Assembly (NCBI RefSeq): GCF_000738775.1
Contig: NZ_JPOC01000024.1
Coordinates: 1-64,000, forward strand
Reading direction: 5' to 3'
DNA from: Prescottella defluvii
GTDB taxonomy: Bacteria; Actinomycetota; Actinomycetes; Mycobacteriales; Mycobacteriaceae
DNA: 64,000 bases
Shown here one piece after another: positions 20,770 through 30,468 of the stretch. The notes beneath the pieces are model-generated. The model was given only the letters and a program-made list of their open reading frames with translations, was not told the DNA's origin and ran no database searches. The first letter of the stretch is position 1. Each line of letters starts with the position of its first letter. The position numbers were made by a program, and so were the translations under genes.

Positions 20770-22845
20770 TCAGTCCCCTTGCGCCTGGATCGCCGTGATC
20801 GCGACGGTGTTGACGATGTCCTGGATCAGCGCGCCGCGGGAGAGGTCGTTGACCGGCTTGTTCAGTCCCTGCAGCACCGGCCCGACCGCGACGGCACCGG
20901 CGCTGCGCTGCACCGCCTTGTAGGTGTTGTTGCCGGTGTTGAGGTCCGGAAACACGAACACCGTGGCCCGGCCCGCCACCGCCGACCCGGGCAGCTTCGC
21001 ATTCGCGACCGTGGGCTCGACGGCCGCGTCGTACTGGATCGGCCCCTCCACCAACAGATCCGGTCGCCGCTCGCGCACGAGGGCGGTCGCGGTGCGGACC
21101 TTGTCGACATCGGCGCCCGAACCGGAGTCGCCCGTCGAGTACGACAGCATCGCCACCCGCGGCTCGATCCCGAACCGGGCCGCCGTCTCGGCCGACGACA
21201 CCGCGATGTCCGCGAGCTGCTCCGCCGTCGGATCCGGCACCACCGCGCAGTCGCCGTACGCGAGCACCCGGTCCGACAGGCACATCAGGAAGATGCTCGA
21301 CACCGTCGACACCCCGGGCCGGGTCTTGATGATCTCGAGCGACGGCCGGATGGTGTGCGCCGTGGTGTGCGCGGCACCGGACACCATGCCGTCCGCGATT
21401 CCCTTGTGCACCATCATCGTTCCGAAGTACGAGATGTCGGTCATGATCTCGCGGGCCCGGTCGACCGTCATTCCCTTGTGCGCCCGCAGCTTCGCGTACT
21501 CGACGGCGAACTCCGTCATGTGCTCGGACCTCCGCGGATCGAGCACGGTCGCGGACGAGAGGTCCACGCCCAGTTCGGCGGCGCGGCCACGCACCTTCGC
21601 CTCGTCACCGAGGATCGTCAGGTCCACCACCCGGCGGCGCAGCAGACGTCCGGCGGCCCGCAGGATGCGATCGTCCTCCCCCTCCGGCAACACGATGTGC
21701 CGGCGGTCCGAGCGGGCCCGGTCGATCAACTGGTACTCGAACATCTGCGGGGTGGTGACCGACGGGATCCGCAGGCGCAGTCGGTCGATCAGTGTCGGGG
21801 CGTCCACCCGTCGCTCCACGAGACCCAGCGCGGTGTCGACCTTCCGCAGTGAGCCCACCGCGACACGGCCGCGGGTCTGCGCGGCGGTGTGTGCGGTGTC
21901 GAAGGTACCCATCTCGGTGGTGAGGATCGGCAGCCGCGGATTCAGCCCCGCCATGAGCTTGGCGATCGCGGGATGCGGAGCGATTCCACCGTTCATGATG
22001 ATGCCCGCCAGCGACGGGAACCCCTGCGCCTCATGCGCGTTCATCATCGCCAGCAGCACGTCGGAACGATCGCCCGGTACGATCACGACGGTGCCCTCGA
22101 CGAGCCGCTCGAGGATATGCTCGGCGGTCATACCGCCCACCATCACCTTCAGCGCCTCCCGCTGCAGCAGTGCCGTGTCGCCGCTGTACAGCTCGCCGTC
22201 GACGGCACCCAGCAGTTCCGCCATCGTCGGCGCCATCAGGAGGGGGATCTCCGGCAGGCTCCACGCCGGCACCCCCAGCGGCTCGAGCGCCGATGCGTAC
22301 TCGTCGAGCATCTCCGGCGCACACCGGTTCGCGACGATCGCCACCAGGTGCGCGTGCTGCGCCGACAGTTCCACCGCGCACATCTGGGCCAGCTGGCGTA
22401 CCTCGTCGGGGCTGCGGTACTGGCCACGCAGTGTCAGCAGCACCGGCGCCTCGAGGTTGGCCGCGATCCGCGCGTTGTAGCCGAGTTCGCTGGGGCTCGC
22501 GACGTCGGTGTAGTCGCTGCCGACGATCACCACGGCGTCGCACTCGGCGGCCACCTCGTGGTAGCGGGAGACGATGTCGCTCAGCGCGCCGTCGGGGTCG
22601 GCGTGGACCTGCTCGTACGTCACGCCCAGGCACTGCTCGTAACTCAGGTCGGCCGTCGTGTGCTCGATGAGGAGTTCGAGAATGTGATCGGTCTCGTCGG
22701 TGGCGCGGGCGATCGGCCGGAACACCCCCACCCGCGCGGTGGACGCGCACAGCATCTGCAGCACGCCGAGCGCCACCGTCGACTTACCGGTGTCCCCCTC
22801 CGGTGAGGCGATGTAGACGCTCGACACGATGCCCGAATCAGCCAT
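20770..22845 (-). CDS. pta: Phosphate acetyltransferase, long two-domain form
   Basis: Converts acetyl-CoA and phosphate to acetyl phosphate. The ATG at 22845 gives 691 residues: an N-terminal dethiobiotin-synthetase-like P-loop domain ([10 protein letters not shown], about residues 12-21), a central DRTGG-type region, and the C-terminal PTA catalytic domain from about 365 ([35 protein letters not shown]). The long form is usual in actinobacteria and allows regulation through the N-terminal part. First gene of the pta-ackA operon; the divergent Ddn-like gene starts 39 bases away. Confidence 0.96.
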   Translation of the reverse strand: MADSGIVSSVYIASPEGDTGKSTVALGVLQMLCASTARVGVFRPIARATDETDHILELLIEHTTADLSYEQCLGVTYEQVHADPDGALSDIVSRYHEVAAECDAVVIVGSDYTDVASPSELGYNARIAANLEAPVLLTLRGQYRSPDEVRQLAQMCAVELSAQHAHLVAIVANRCAPEMLDEYASALEPLGVPAWSLPEIPLLMAPTMAELLGAVDGELYSGDTALLQREALKVMVGGMTAEHILERLVEGTVVIVPGDRSDVLLAMMNAHEAQGFPSLAGIIMNGGIAPHPAIAKLMAGLNPRLPILTTEMGTFDTAHTAAQTRGRVAVGSLRKVDTALGLVERRVDAPTLIDRLRLRIPSVTTPQMFEYQLIDRARSDRRHIVLPEGEDDRILRAAGRLLRRRVVDLTILGDEAKVRGRAAELGVDLSSATVLDPRRSEHMTEFAVEYAKLRAHKGMTVDRAREIMTDISYFGTMMVHKGIADGMVSGAAHTTAHTIRPSLEIIKTRPGVSTVSSIFLMCLSDRVLAYGDCAVVPDPTAEQLADIAVSSAETAARFGIEPRVAMLSYSTGDSGSGADVDKVRTATALVRERRPDLLVEGPIQYDAAVEPTVANAKLPGSAVAGRATVFVFPDLNTGNNTYKAVQRSAGAVAVGPVLQGLNKPVNDLSRGALIQDIVNTVAITAIQAQGD

Positions 22846-22884
22846 GAGCGACAGCCTAGTGACGATCACGCATAATCGGCGTCC

Positions 22885-23394
22885 ATGAACGATTCATCAT
22901 TCCCGGACGTGCGGTGGGGGTCGGAGAACAGCATCCTGCGCGGCCCCGGCACCGCCTTCGCCGCGACCGCACTCGGGTCGTGGACCATCCGACGGCTCGC
23001 CGGGGTGGATCGTCGGCTGCTGCTGCGGAGCAAGGGCCGGTACACCATCCTCGGCCCCATCGGCGCCCCGACGGTCCTCCTCAACACGACCGGGCGGAAG
23101 TCCGGGCAGCAACGCACCAGCCCGCTGCTGTACATCCGCGACGCCGACCGCCTGGTGGTCGTGGGCAGCAACTTCGGGCAGGCGCACCACCCGGCGTGGA
23201 CATCGAACCTGCTCGCGCAGCCCGAGGCCAGCGTGACGATGGCCGGACGCGACATCCCCGTCCTGGCCACGCAGGCCACCGGCGACGAGAAGGACCGGCT
23301 GTACCGGAACTTCATCGAACTGGCCGGCGCCTACGCCGTCTACCAGGGCCGCACCGACCGCGACATCCGGATGTTCGTGCTCACTCGCCGCTGA
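22885..23394 (+). CDS. Ddn-family F420-dependent nitroreductase-like protein
   Basis: A 169-residue split-beta-barrel protein of the deazaflavin (F420)-dependent DDN family. The characteristic core is VLLNTTGRKSGQQRTSPLLYI, then VVGSNFGQAHHPAWTSNLLAQPEASV. Family members in mycobacteria reduce quinones and activate nitroimidazoles. A CATAAT hexamer at 22871-22876 lies nine bases before the ATG, so the transcript may be leaderless. The nearby fgd1 makes reduced F420, so a functional link is plausible. Confidence 0.88.
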   Translation: MNDSSFPDVRWGSENSILRGPGTAFAATALGSWTIRRLAGVDRRLLLRSKGRYTILGPIGAPTVLLNTTGRKSGQQRTSPLLYIRDADRLVVVGSNFGQAHHPAWTSNLLAQPEASVTMAGRDIPVLATQATGDEKDRLYRNFIELAGAYAVYQGRTDRDIRMFVLTRR

Positions 23395-23408
23395 CCGATC
23401 ACGGCGCA

Positions 23409-23422
23409 GCTCCGGCCGGAGC
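23409..23422. terminator. Bidirectional terminator between the Ddn-like and SUFU-like genes
   Basis: A 14-bp perfect palindrome, GCTCCGGCCGGAGC, enclosed by an outer CTGACC/GGTCAG pair (23391-23396 and 23427-23432) that includes both convergent stop codons. The whole fold could end either transcript. Confidence 0.5.
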
Positions 23423-23428
23423 GAGTGG

Positions 23429-24031
23429 TCAGACCACCGATGCGCGGTCGATGTCGGACACGTCGGCACCCGCCGATTCGAGTCGCGTGAACAGTTCGTC
23501 ACTGCCGTACTTCGACGCGAACTGCAGTTCCGAGTCGGTGATCGGCACCGCCTGCAGCCACGTCGTCACGTCCTCGTCCCGGTCGACGAGGATCTCGAGC
23601 GTGGCCCAGATGAACGGGACGACGAGCAGCACGTGCCGGGTCGACCGGCCCGGGTCCGCCGCGTGAACGGCGTTGGGAACGATGGTGTTCGGGGTGACGT
23701 GCAGGGATCCCGCCGCGACCTGGAACGCGCACTGCGCGAGGACGTCGGACAGCAGCCGGTAGTCGGCGCGGCCGACGGTGATCAGCTCGGTGCGGATCGG
23801 GCGCCCGTCGTCGGTGGTGACATTGGTCGGGAACCGGGACATGTCGAGGGTCGCGTACGACGCGTAGCCCGGTCCGGGGCACCCGTTGCCGACCGCGATC
23901 GACACCTCGTCCGGGTCCTCGCCGTCGGTGTCCGGGTCGACGGGTGCCCGGAACCGCAACACCTGCGGCGACACACCGAAAACCTCACCGATTCGGTGTG
24001 CCGCCGCCCGGACTTCTTCACTCGCTTCCAT
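23429..24031 (-). CDS. Suppressor-of-fused (SUFU) domain protein
   Basis: A 200-residue cytosolic protein. The C-terminal segment ATLEILVDRDEDVTTWLQAVPITDSELQFASKYGSDELFTRLESAGADVSD matches the bacterial SUFU family, whose members often sit in toxin-immunity contexts but also occur alone. No toxin gene is adjacent here; it lies between the Ddn-like gene and fgd1. Function is therefore open. Confidence 0.75.
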   Translation of the reverse strand: MEASEEVRAAAHRIGEVFGVSPQVLRFRAPVDPDTDGEDPDEVSIAVGNGCPGPGYASYATLDMSRFPTNVTTDDGRPIRTELITVGRADYRLLSDVLAQCAFQVAAGSLHVTPNTIVPNAVHAADPGRSTRHVLLVVPFIWATLEILVDRDEDVTTWLQAVPITDSELQFASKYGSDELFTRLESAGADVSDIDRASVV

Positions 24032-24069
24032 GGGAACGAGCCTAGAGGCCGGCTCCCGTGGAACCCGCG

Positions 24070-25083
24070 TCAGGCCAGTGCGCGCAGTCGGGGTGCGAGG
24101 TCCCGCTCGAACAGGTCGAGGAACCGCTTCTGATCATGACCCGGCGCATGGAACACCAGATGGTTCAGACCCGCATCCAGATACGGCTTGATCATCTCCA
24201 CCGCCTCGTCCGGATCCGACGAGACGATCCACCGCTTGGCGACCTGCTCGATCGGCAACGCATCCGCCGCCGCCTCCATCTCGATCGGATCCTCGATGCT
24301 GTGCTTCTGCTCCGCCGTCAACGACAACGGCGCCCAGAACCGGGTGTTCTCCAACGCGGCATCGGCATCGGTGTCGTACGAGATCTTGATCTCGATCATC
24401 CGATCGATGTCCGCGAAATTGCGGGCCGCCTTCTCGGCACCCTCCTTCACCGCGGGAATCAGCTTCTCCGTGTACAGATCCATGCCCTTGCCGGACGTGC
24501 AGATGAACCCGTCACCCGCCCGGCCCGCATACCGAGCCACCACCGGGCCGCCCGCCGCGACGTAGACCGGGATACCGCCCTCCGGCACGTCGTAGATCGA
24601 CGCGCCCTTCGTGCTGTAGTACTCGCCCTCGAAGTCGACGCGGTCGCCGGTCCACAGATCGCGCATCAGCTGCACCGACTCGCGCAGCCGCGCGAACCGC
24701 TCCTTGAACTCCGGCCACTCCCCCTTGAAACCGGTCGCGATCTCGTTGAGCGCCTCACCGGTGCCGACACCGAGCATGACGCGTCCCGGGTACAGGCAAC
24801 CCATCGTCGCGAACGCCTGCGCCACCACCGCCGGGTTGTAGCGGAACGTCGGCGTCATCACCGACGTACCCAACTGCAGCCGCTGCGTACGCTCACCGAC
24901 CGCCGTCATCCACGCAATCGAGAACGGGGCATGACCACCGTTGTGCCGCCAGGGCTGGAAGTGGTCACTGACAGTCACGCTGTCGAGGCCGTGTTCCTCG
25001 GCCATCACGCCCAGTTCGACCAGGTCACGCGGCCCGAACTGCTCCGCGGACGCCTTCAAACCCAACTTCAGTCCCTGTACCAC
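24070..25083 (-). CDS. fgd1: F420-dependent glucose-6-phosphate dehydrogenase
   Basis: Oxidises glucose 6-phosphate and supplies reduced coenzyme F420. 337 residues, nearly collinear with M. tuberculosis FGD1. Catalytic and binding positions are visible: [13 protein letters not shown] (Asp40, His41, Trp45), [10 protein letters not shown] (Glu110), the cofactor region TSGKG, and the phosphate-binding [13 protein letters not shown]. Position next to pta-ackA matches Rv0407. It would feed the F420-dependent proteins seen nearby. Confidence 0.97.
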   Translation of the reverse strand: MVQGLKLGLKASAEQFGPRDLVELGVMAEEHGLDSVTVSDHFQPWRHNGGHAPFSIAWMTAVGERTQRLQLGTSVMTPTFRYNPAVVAQAFATMGCLYPGRVMLGVGTGEALNEIATGFKGEWPEFKERFARLRESVQLMRDLWTGDRVDFEGEYYSTKGASIYDVPEGGIPVYVAAGGPVVARYAGRAGDGFICTSGKGMDLYTEKLIPAVKEGAEKAARNFADIDRMIEIKISYDTDADAALENTRFWAPLSLTAEQKHSIEDPIEMEAAADALPIEQVAKRWIVSSDPDEAVEMIKPYLDAGLNHLVFHAPGHDQKRFLDLFERDLAPRLRALA

Positions 25084-25159
25084 CGGTTCTCCGATCGTCT
25101 ACCCGATTCGATGTGGGTTCGAGTATGCCCCGACCGTCCGGTACCGAGTAACCCCCGTC

Positions 25160-25645
25160 TCAGTCGAGCAGGGCGCCGTGCTCGACGACCGCAGGATCGG
25201 CGCGCCAGTCGTAGACGACGGAGGTCCGCAGCACGATGTCCTGCAGCGAGCGGCGCCGCGGATCGATCGCCGCCCACAGCAACCCGAACCCGAAGAGCAC
25301 GCACAGCACCGCGCGGGCCGCGCAGCGTGGCCACCGCACGAGACGGCCGTTGCGGCTGACCACCCGCAACCCCATCACGACGGCACCGACCGTCCGACCG
25401 CTCGTGGCCCAGAACACCGTCAGATACAGGACCGACAACGCCAGGAAGGTCGTCACCGACAGGATCGCCCGAACCTCCGGAAAGCGAAAGTCCTGCGGCG
25501 CGAACAACAACCGGCCGAAAATCAGGGCAAGGTAGACGCCGGCCAGCATGGACAGCACGATGCCGATGTCGATCGCCGCTGCCAGACCACGGGTGACGAT
25601 CCCGGCCGGGCGGTGCGGCGGATCCTCACGGACAGCGCCGCTCAC
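25160..25645 (-). CDS. RDD-family membrane protein
   Basis: A 161-residue membrane protein of the RDD family: GIVTRGLAAAIDIGIVLSML carries the Arg/Asp pair, and TVGAVVMGLRVVSRNGRLVRWPRCAARAVL plus DPRRRSLQDIVLRTSVVYD are the usual later blocks. Three to four hydrophobic segments. Role unknown; some RDD proteins act in ion transport. Its start overlaps the stop of the nonapeptide-repeat gene by four bases, so the pair is co-translated. Confidence 0.87.
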   Translation of the reverse strand: MSGAVREDPPHRPAGIVTRGLAAAIDIGIVLSMLAGVYLALIFGRLLFAPQDFRFPEVRAILSVTTFLALSVLYLTVFWATSGRTVGAVVMGLRVVSRNGRLVRWPRCAARAVLCVLFGFGLLWAAIDPRRRSLQDIVLRTSVVYDWRADPAVVEHGALLD

Positions 25646-26370
25646 CGATCACCACCGGCGTCGAGACCCTGAGTGTCCGCCTCGCCCCGACCGAACAGTC
25701 GACCGACGAAGCCCGCGACCGCGTCGTCCGCGTGCATGCCCTGGCTGCGCGCACCGCGGACCGCCTCCGTCGACATCGATCCCGTCGACTCGCGGATGAT
25801 GCGAGGCAGGTCGACTCCGTCGATGACGCTGTTGGACAGGTCCACCAGATCGACCCGGTCGATCACCGCGTCCACGTCCACCTTCGCGGCGATCGCATCC
25901 ACATCGACCTTCGCGGCGATCGCGTTCACGTCCACCCGGTCGATGATGCGGTCGATGTCGACGCGCGCGGCGATGTCGTCGACGTCCACGCGGTCGATGA
26001 TCCGCTCGATGTCGACGCGCGCGGCGATGTCGTCGACGTCCACCCGGTCGATGATCCGCTCGATGTCGATACCTTCCGCGACGGTGTCGAGGTCGACGTG
26101 ATCACGCACCACCGCGGTGATGTCGACCTCCGCGAGTGCGGCGGCGACCACCCGGCGCAGCACGGACCTCAGCACCAGTTCGGTGAGCGCGTCCGCCGCC
26201 CGCAGCGTCTCGGCGCCACGCGACTCGAGGGCGTCCAAACCGGCTTCCACCCCGGGCACGCGGCGCGCGAGATCGAGCGTGGTGCCCGCCGCGAAGCGCA
26301 GTGCGTCGCCGAGGAATGCGACGGATCCGGCCGCGACGCGGACCGGATCGGGGGTTCGGTTGCCGTCCAT
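25642..26370 (-). CDS. Nonapeptide-repeat protein of unknown function
   Basis: The likely ATG at 26370 gives 242 residues (a start at 26439 would add 23 unlikely residues). The N-terminal 80 residues are helical (VAAGSVAFLGDALRFAAGTT). The middle holds ten consecutive nine-residue units of the pattern D-(V/I)-x-x-(I/V)-(I/A)-x-(R/K)-V, such as DIERIIDRV and DVDDIAARV, which alternate in type. The C-terminus ends with AGFVGRLFGRGE. No signal peptide or membrane helix is evident. The regular hydrophobic spacing suggests a solenoid or amphipathic membrane-binding surface. Coupled to the RDD gene, so it may act with it at the membrane. Confidence 0.75.
   Translation of the reverse strand: MDGNRTPDPVRVAAGSVAFLGDALRFAAGTTLDLARRVPGVEAGLDALESRGAETLRAADALTELVLRSVLRRVVAAALAEVDITAVVRDHVDLDTVAEGIDIERIIDRVDVDDIAARVDIERIIDRVDVDDIAARVDIDRIIDRVDVNAIAAKVDVDAIAAKVDVDAVIDRVDLVDLSNSVIDGVDLPRIIRESTGSMSTEAVRGARSQGMHADDAVAGFVGRLFGRGEADTQGLDAGGDR
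25825..26094 (-). repeat. Ten tandem 27-bp coding repeats
   Basis: DNA of the nonapeptide array. Adjacent units differ but every second unit is close, giving a clear 54-bp higher period between about 25930 and 26080, where two copies are almost identical. This suggests recent duplication within the array. Confidence 0.85.
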
Positions 26371-26522
26371 ACAGAACATCCAAGACCGATCGGGCGCAAA
26401 ATGCACGTTCGTGGGTCCACCGCCGCCCGGAAGCGACACCCCGGCACCACTGACGCGGATATGCTCGAGTGAGCTTCACTCAGCCAGAAAGCAATTCAGG
26501 CCGATCCGGCCGGAGGTGCGCG

Positions 26523-27527
26523 ATGAGAAGCTCTGGGGCAACCGCCGGTTCCGGGCACTGGATACTCCACTCCCTCACGCTCGTCGGGGTGTTGGTGGTC
26601 TCGCTGCTCGGCGGGGCACTCAGCGCGCGGGCCGCTCCGTCGGCCGTCGCGTACGTGGCCGGCACCGTCGAGGTGAGCGACCGGGTGACCCGCATCTCGG
26701 TGTACTCGCCGTCGATGGACCGGGTGGTCGAGAGCGACGTCATCCATCCCGCCGGCGGCGGACCCGCCCCCACGTTCTATCTGCTCACCGGCATCACCGG
26801 CGGCGAGGACGGAGTGTCCTGGTACAACAACACCGACGTGACACGGTTCTTCGCGGACAAGCACGTCAACGTGGTGCTGCCGGTGGGCGGCAAGTTCTCG
26901 ATGTACACCGACTGGACGAACGACGACCCGGTGCTGGGCCGCAACAAGTGGCAGACGTTCCTCACCCGGGAACTGCCGCCGGTGATCGATCGCCAGTTCG
27001 GCACCACCGGAGTCAATGCCCTCGGCGGCGTGTCCATGGCCGCCGGCCCGGTGCTCGACCTCGCGATCCAGGCGCCCGACGTCTACCGAGCCGTCGGCTC
27101 GTACAGCGGATGCGCGGGAACCAGCGACTTCACCGGACAGGCGATGGTCCGCTCGATGGTCGAACTGCGCGGTGGCGGCAACGTCAACAACATGTGGGGA
27201 CCCGGTGGCGGCCCGCGATGGATCGAGCACGACCCGGTGGTGCAGGCAGAACGGTTGCGCGGCAAGGTGTTGTACCTGTCCGCCGCGTCCGGTATGCCCG
27301 GCGCCGTCGACCGACTCGACCCGCTGATCGCGATCCCCCAGGGCATCGTGGGCGGCCTGCTGGAGTCGATCACGATGCGGTGCACCGCCGTGATGGACGC
27401 GCGGCTGCGGTCGCTCGGGATCCCCGCGACCGTCGTCTACCGCGACGTGGGCAGCCACACCTGGGGCGTGTTCGAAGCCGAGATGCGGGACTCGTGGGCG
27501 GTGCTCGGACCGGCGATCGGGGCATGA
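26523..27527 (+). CDS. Secreted antigen-85-like esterase / mycolyltransferase-family protein
   Basis: The ATG at 26523, behind GGAGG, gives 334 residues with a signal peptide ending near ALSARAA (about 37). The alpha/beta-hydrolase domain follows the Ag85/esterase D pattern: FYLLTGITGGEDGVSWYNNTD, nucleophile Ser171 in GGVSMAAG and His312 in GSHTWGVF. Such proteins transfer mycolates onto trehalose or arabinogalactan at the cell surface; only the fold is certain, since mycolyltransferase activity needs residues I cannot verify. The stop overlaps the following HAD gene by four bases. Confidence 0.85.
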   Translation: MRSSGATAGSGHWILHSLTLVGVLVVSLLGGALSARAAPSAVAYVAGTVEVSDRVTRISVYSPSMDRVVESDVIHPAGGGPAPTFYLLTGITGGEDGVSWYNNTDVTRFFADKHVNVVLPVGGKFSMYTDWTNDDPVLGRNKWQTFLTRELPPVIDRQFGTTGVNALGGVSMAAGPVLDLAIQAPDVYRAVGSYSGCAGTSDFTGQAMVRSMVELRGGGNVNNMWGPGGGPRWIEHDPVVQAERLRGKVLYLSAASGMPGAVDRLDPLIAIPQGIVGGLLESITMRCTAVMDARLRSLGIPATVVYRDVGSHTWGVFEAEMRDSWAVLGPAIGA

Positions 27528-28339
27528 CGGATACTGGACGGGTGAGTACCGACGAGCGCAGCCCCGGTTGGACCTACCTCATGGACATGGACGGCGTGCT
27601 CGTCCACGAGGAACACATGATTCCCGGCGCCGACGAGTTCCTCGCCGAACTGCAGGACGCCGGAACACCGTTCGTGGTCCTGACCAACAACTCGATCCGG
27701 ACGCCGCGGGACCTGCGGGCACGACTGCTTCGCAGCGGCCTCGACATTCCCGAGAAGTCGATCTGGACCTCCGCACTGGCCACCGCGACGTTCCTGAAGA
27801 ATCAGCGGCCCGGCGGAAGCGCCTACGTGGTGGGCGAATCCGGACTCACCACGGCGCTGCACGAGATCGGCTACGTCCTCACCGACAACGATCCGGACTA
27901 CGTGGTGCTCGGCGAGACCCGCACCTACTCGTTCGAGGCGATCACGACCGCGATCCGGCTCGTCGAACGCGGTGCGCGGTTCATCGCCACCAACCCGGAC
28001 GCCACCGGCCCCTCCCGCGACGGATCGCTGCCGGCAACGGGTTCGGTCGCAGCCCTCATCACCCGCGCCACCGGCCGGGAGCCGTACTACGTGGGCAAGC
28101 CGAATCCACTGATGATGCGGTCGGCGCTGCGCGCGATCGGGGCGCACTCGGAGAACACGCTGATGATCGGCGACCGGATGGACACCGATGTCGTGTCCGG
28201 GCTCGAGGCCGGCCTGCAGACCATCCTGGTGCTCACCGGAATCTCCACCCGCGCGACGGTCGAGACCTTCCCGTACCGTCCGACGCTCGTCCTCGAGTCG
28301 GTGGCCGACCTGGTGGGTCGGACCGCGAACCCGTTCTGA
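27524..28339 (+). CDS. HAD-IIA family hydrolase (NagD-like)
   Basis: A 271-residue cytosolic phosphatase. HAD motif I is DMDGVLVHEE, motif II is FVVLTNNS, and motif III/IV appears as VGKPNPLMM and MIGDRMDTDVVSGLEAG, with a type IIA cap between. NagD-like enzymes dephosphorylate nucleotides or sugar phosphates. The ATG at 27524 overlaps the esterase stop (ATGA); a GTG at 27542 is a weaker alternative. Convergent with the next gene. Confidence 0.92.
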   Translation: MTDTGRVSTDERSPGWTYLMDMDGVLVHEEHMIPGADEFLAELQDAGTPFVVLTNNSIRTPRDLRARLLRSGLDIPEKSIWTSALATATFLKNQRPGGSAYVVGESGLTTALHEIGYVLTDNDPDYVVLGETRTYSFEAITTAIRLVERGARFIATNPDATGPSRDGSLPATGSVAALITRATGREPYYVGKPNPLMMRSALRAIGAHSENTLMIGDRMDTDVVSGLEAGLQTILVLTGISTRATVETFPYRPTLVLESVADLVGRTANPF

Positions 28340-28350
28340 GTCAGGATTTT

Positions 28351-29493
28351 TCACGCGATCGAGGCATAGGCCGCCTCGATCAACCGGTACGCGCGCCGGT
28401 CGCCCGCGAAGTAGTCACGCTTGAGGTTCGGGACGAACGCGATCGCCAGGCCGTGGTCGAGGTCGCCGAGACCGACCGCACCACCGGCGCCCGGGTGCCC
28501 GAACGCGGTGGCCCGGGCCGCCTCGGGTAGTTCGAAACTCTGCGCGGGCCGCATGAAGCCGAGACCGTACGCGCTGTCGGTGAGCAGCACGCGGTCCGGG
28601 CCCCGTACCCGTTCACCGATCGCGTCGGCGACCGTGGCGCGACTCAACGTCACCCCGCGGCCGAGGTCGCTGTAGAACCGGGCCAGCGCGCGAGCCGTCG
28701 TCACCATGCCCGCCGCCGGCCATCCACCGCCGAGCATCGCCGGATCGTTGTACGAAGCAAGCGGATTCGCGGTGGCACGGAAGATCGGCGAGCCGGGCTC
28801 GGCATAGGCGGCATCGATCCGGGTCTGCGTCGCGATGTCCGTCAGCGGCGACGACGGCTCCCCGCGGCGCGGAACACTGATCCGGGCCGCGCGGGCGATC
28901 GTCCCCCGCGGCGCCCCGATCCACAGGTCACTGCCGAATTCCTCGTGGACGAACTGTCCCACCGTCTTCCCGGTGTGCCGCCGCACCACCTCGCCGACCA
29001 GCCACCCGAACGTCAGTGCGTGGTAGCCGTGGTCGGTGCCGGGCTCCCACTCCGGGGCCTGCCGCGCCAGACGCTCCGCCATCGCCGCCGGGTCGGCCGC
29101 CTGCGTCACCGACACCGGGTCGTCGAATGCCGGCAGCCCGGCCCGGTGCGTGAGCAGGTGTTCGACGGTGACACCGTCCTTGCCCCTCTGTGCGAACTCC
29201 GGCCACCACTGCGCGACGGGAGCGTCGACCGTGACGAAGCCGCGTTCGGCGACCAGCAACGCCGCCGCCGCGGTCACCGCCTTCGTGCACGAGAAGACCA
29301 CACACGGGGTGTCCCACGCCCACTCCCGCGCGGTACGCCGGTCCGCGATCCCGCCCCACAGGTCCACGACGGGACGACCGTCGGCGAAGACGGCCACCGC
29401 GGCGCCCAGATTCATACCGTCGGCGAAGCTCTCCTCGAACACCTCGCGGACACCTGAGAACGCCGAATCACACTGACCCTGTACAGATGTCAT
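28351..29493 (-). CDS. Serine hydrolase of the beta-lactamase fold (EstB/LipL type)
   Basis: The ATG at 29493 behind GAGGTG gives 380 residues. The class C-like nucleophile motif SCTK (S-x-x-K) is at about residue 68, the second motif Tyr lies in GYHALTFGWLVGEVV and the third, HPGAGG, near 342. LEHLLTHRAGLPAFD-type sequence (VEHLLTHRAGLPAFD) is common to EstB-like esterases. No signal peptide, so a cytosolic esterase is more likely than a penicillin-binding role. Confidence 0.88.
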   Translation of the reverse strand: MTSVQGQCDSAFSGVREVFEESFADGMNLGAAVAVFADGRPVVDLWGGIADRRTAREWAWDTPCVVFSCTKAVTAAAALLVAERGFVTVDAPVAQWWPEFAQRGKDGVTVEHLLTHRAGLPAFDDPVSVTQAADPAAMAERLARQAPEWEPGTDHGYHALTFGWLVGEVVRRHTGKTVGQFVHEEFGSDLWIGAPRGTIARAARISVPRRGEPSSPLTDIATQTRIDAAYAEPGSPIFRATANPLASYNDPAMLGGGWPAAGMVTTARALARFYSDLGRGVTLSRATVADAIGERVRGPDRVLLTDSAYGLGFMRPAQSFELPEAARATAFGHPGAGGAVGLGDLDHGLAIAFVPNLKRDYFAGDRRAYRLIEAAYASIA

Positions 29494-29576
29494 GAACACC
29501 TCGTATCGGGCTTCCCCCGGGAGCGACCCCGATCCCAGGCTATTGCGCGGGGTCCGCGCGCGCATCCGATTCGGCC

Positions 29577-30446
29577 TCAGCGCCCAATCCTGGAGCCGTC
29601 ACGCCGATTCCCGCTCCGATACCGGGAGAATGGGCGCTCAGGACGACCGACGCGCACGGAGGTTCCGTCGTCGACCACCCGGGCGCCCCACGGCGCGAGG
29701 AGTTCCGCCAGTTCCGACGTCGGCGGGTTGTAGTGGCTCAGGTGTATCGCGACGACGTCGGTGGTCTCGGTGACAGCCCCCGCCTCACGCAGCGCCGCCA
29801 GGGTGCGGGGGAATGTCGCCAGGTCGTGGTGTCCAGCACCGAGGTCGGTGCGGGTCCCGAAAGTCTCCTCGAGGAACAGCGCGTCGTAGCGGGCGTCCCG
29901 GACGGCATCGAGCGTCGGCGACGGCAGCGGTCCGGTGTCGGTGGCCCACAGCATCCGCGCGTCCTCCGAGGAGGTGACGTCGTAGAGCACGCTGTCGCCG
30001 TCGCGGAACACCCGGTGCGCCGCCTCGAGCACCCGAACCGTGTACCCGTTCAGCGCAATTCGATCACCGGGGACGACCGGGACGAACCGCACCGGGTCGT
30101 CGGGTCCCACCCAGTCCCGGCACAGGTCCAGCGCGTCGACCGGACCGACGATGTCGAGTGGGCGGTCGCGCTGGACCCACGACCGGAACAGCAGCAGCGC
30201 CGGAGCCAGATGGTCGGGGTGGGCGTGGGTGAGCAGGAGGTGGCGGACACCGGCCAGCGAACGTCCGGCCCGCACCGCGGCGCGCGGCACGTCCGGACCG
30301 CAGTCGAGCAGGATCGTGTCGTCGATCAGGGCCGCGGTCTGCCCGCGGATCTCCCCGCGTTCGGCGGCGATGCGGCACGACGCGCACACGCAGAAGGGGT
30401 TGGGCCACCCGTCGGCGCTGCCGGTGCCCAGCAGTACGACGTCGAT
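29577..30446 (-). CDS. MBL-fold metallo-hydrolase (PqqB-like), start codon non-canonical
   Basis: About 289 residues from IDVVLLGTGSADGWPNPFC to the stop. The zinc motif THAHPDHL is at about residue 80, later metal-ligand positions are HRVF and ATDTGPL, and HLSHYNPP lies near the end. CVCASCRIAAERGE resembles the subgroup often near cobalamin genes. No ATG, GTG or TTG is in frame at the expected N-terminus: the first plausible codon is ATC (30446), seven bases behind a strong GGGAGGGG. The in-frame sequence further upstream overlaps metZ and is its shadow. Start and expression are therefore uncertain, though the body of the gene is intact. Confidence 0.75.
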   Translation of the reverse strand: MDVVLLGTGSADGWPNPFCVCASCRIAAERGEIRGQTAALIDDTILLDCGPDVPRAAVRAGRSLAGVRHLLLTHAHPDHLAPALLLFRSWVQRDRPLDIVGPVDALDLCRDWVGPDDPVRFVPVVPGDRIALNGYTVRVLEAAHRVFRDGDSVLYDVTSSEDARMLWATDTGPLPSPTLDAVRDARYDALFLEETFGTRTDLGAGHHDLATFPRTLAALREAGAVTETTDVVAIHLSHYNPPTSELAELLAPWGARVVDDGTSVRVGRPERPFSRYRSGNRRDGSRIGR

Positions 30447-30468
30447 GGTCCAACCCCTCCCGTGCGTG

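Noticed and set aside
17719-22845. ctaD, ackA and pta as one operon
   Set aside because: pta and ackA are tightly spaced, but ctaD starts 77 bases after the ackA stop, and its function is unrelated; in M. tuberculosis ctaD is elsewhere. Co-transcription is possible but not supported.
23429-24031. SUFU-like protein as an immunity protein of a toxin system
   Set aside because: Neither neighbour resembles a polymorphic toxin; the gene sits alone between F420-related genes.
25825-26094. Regular 27/54-bp repeats resembling a CRISPR array
   Set aside because: The units are contiguous with no unique spacers, in frame, and encode a nonapeptide repeat.
26117-27523. Upstream extension of the HAD gene to a 740-residue protein
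   Set aside because: The first 470 codons are out of frame with the esterase gene and the antisense of the repeat protein; the HAD domain begins at 27524 with an ATGA overlap.
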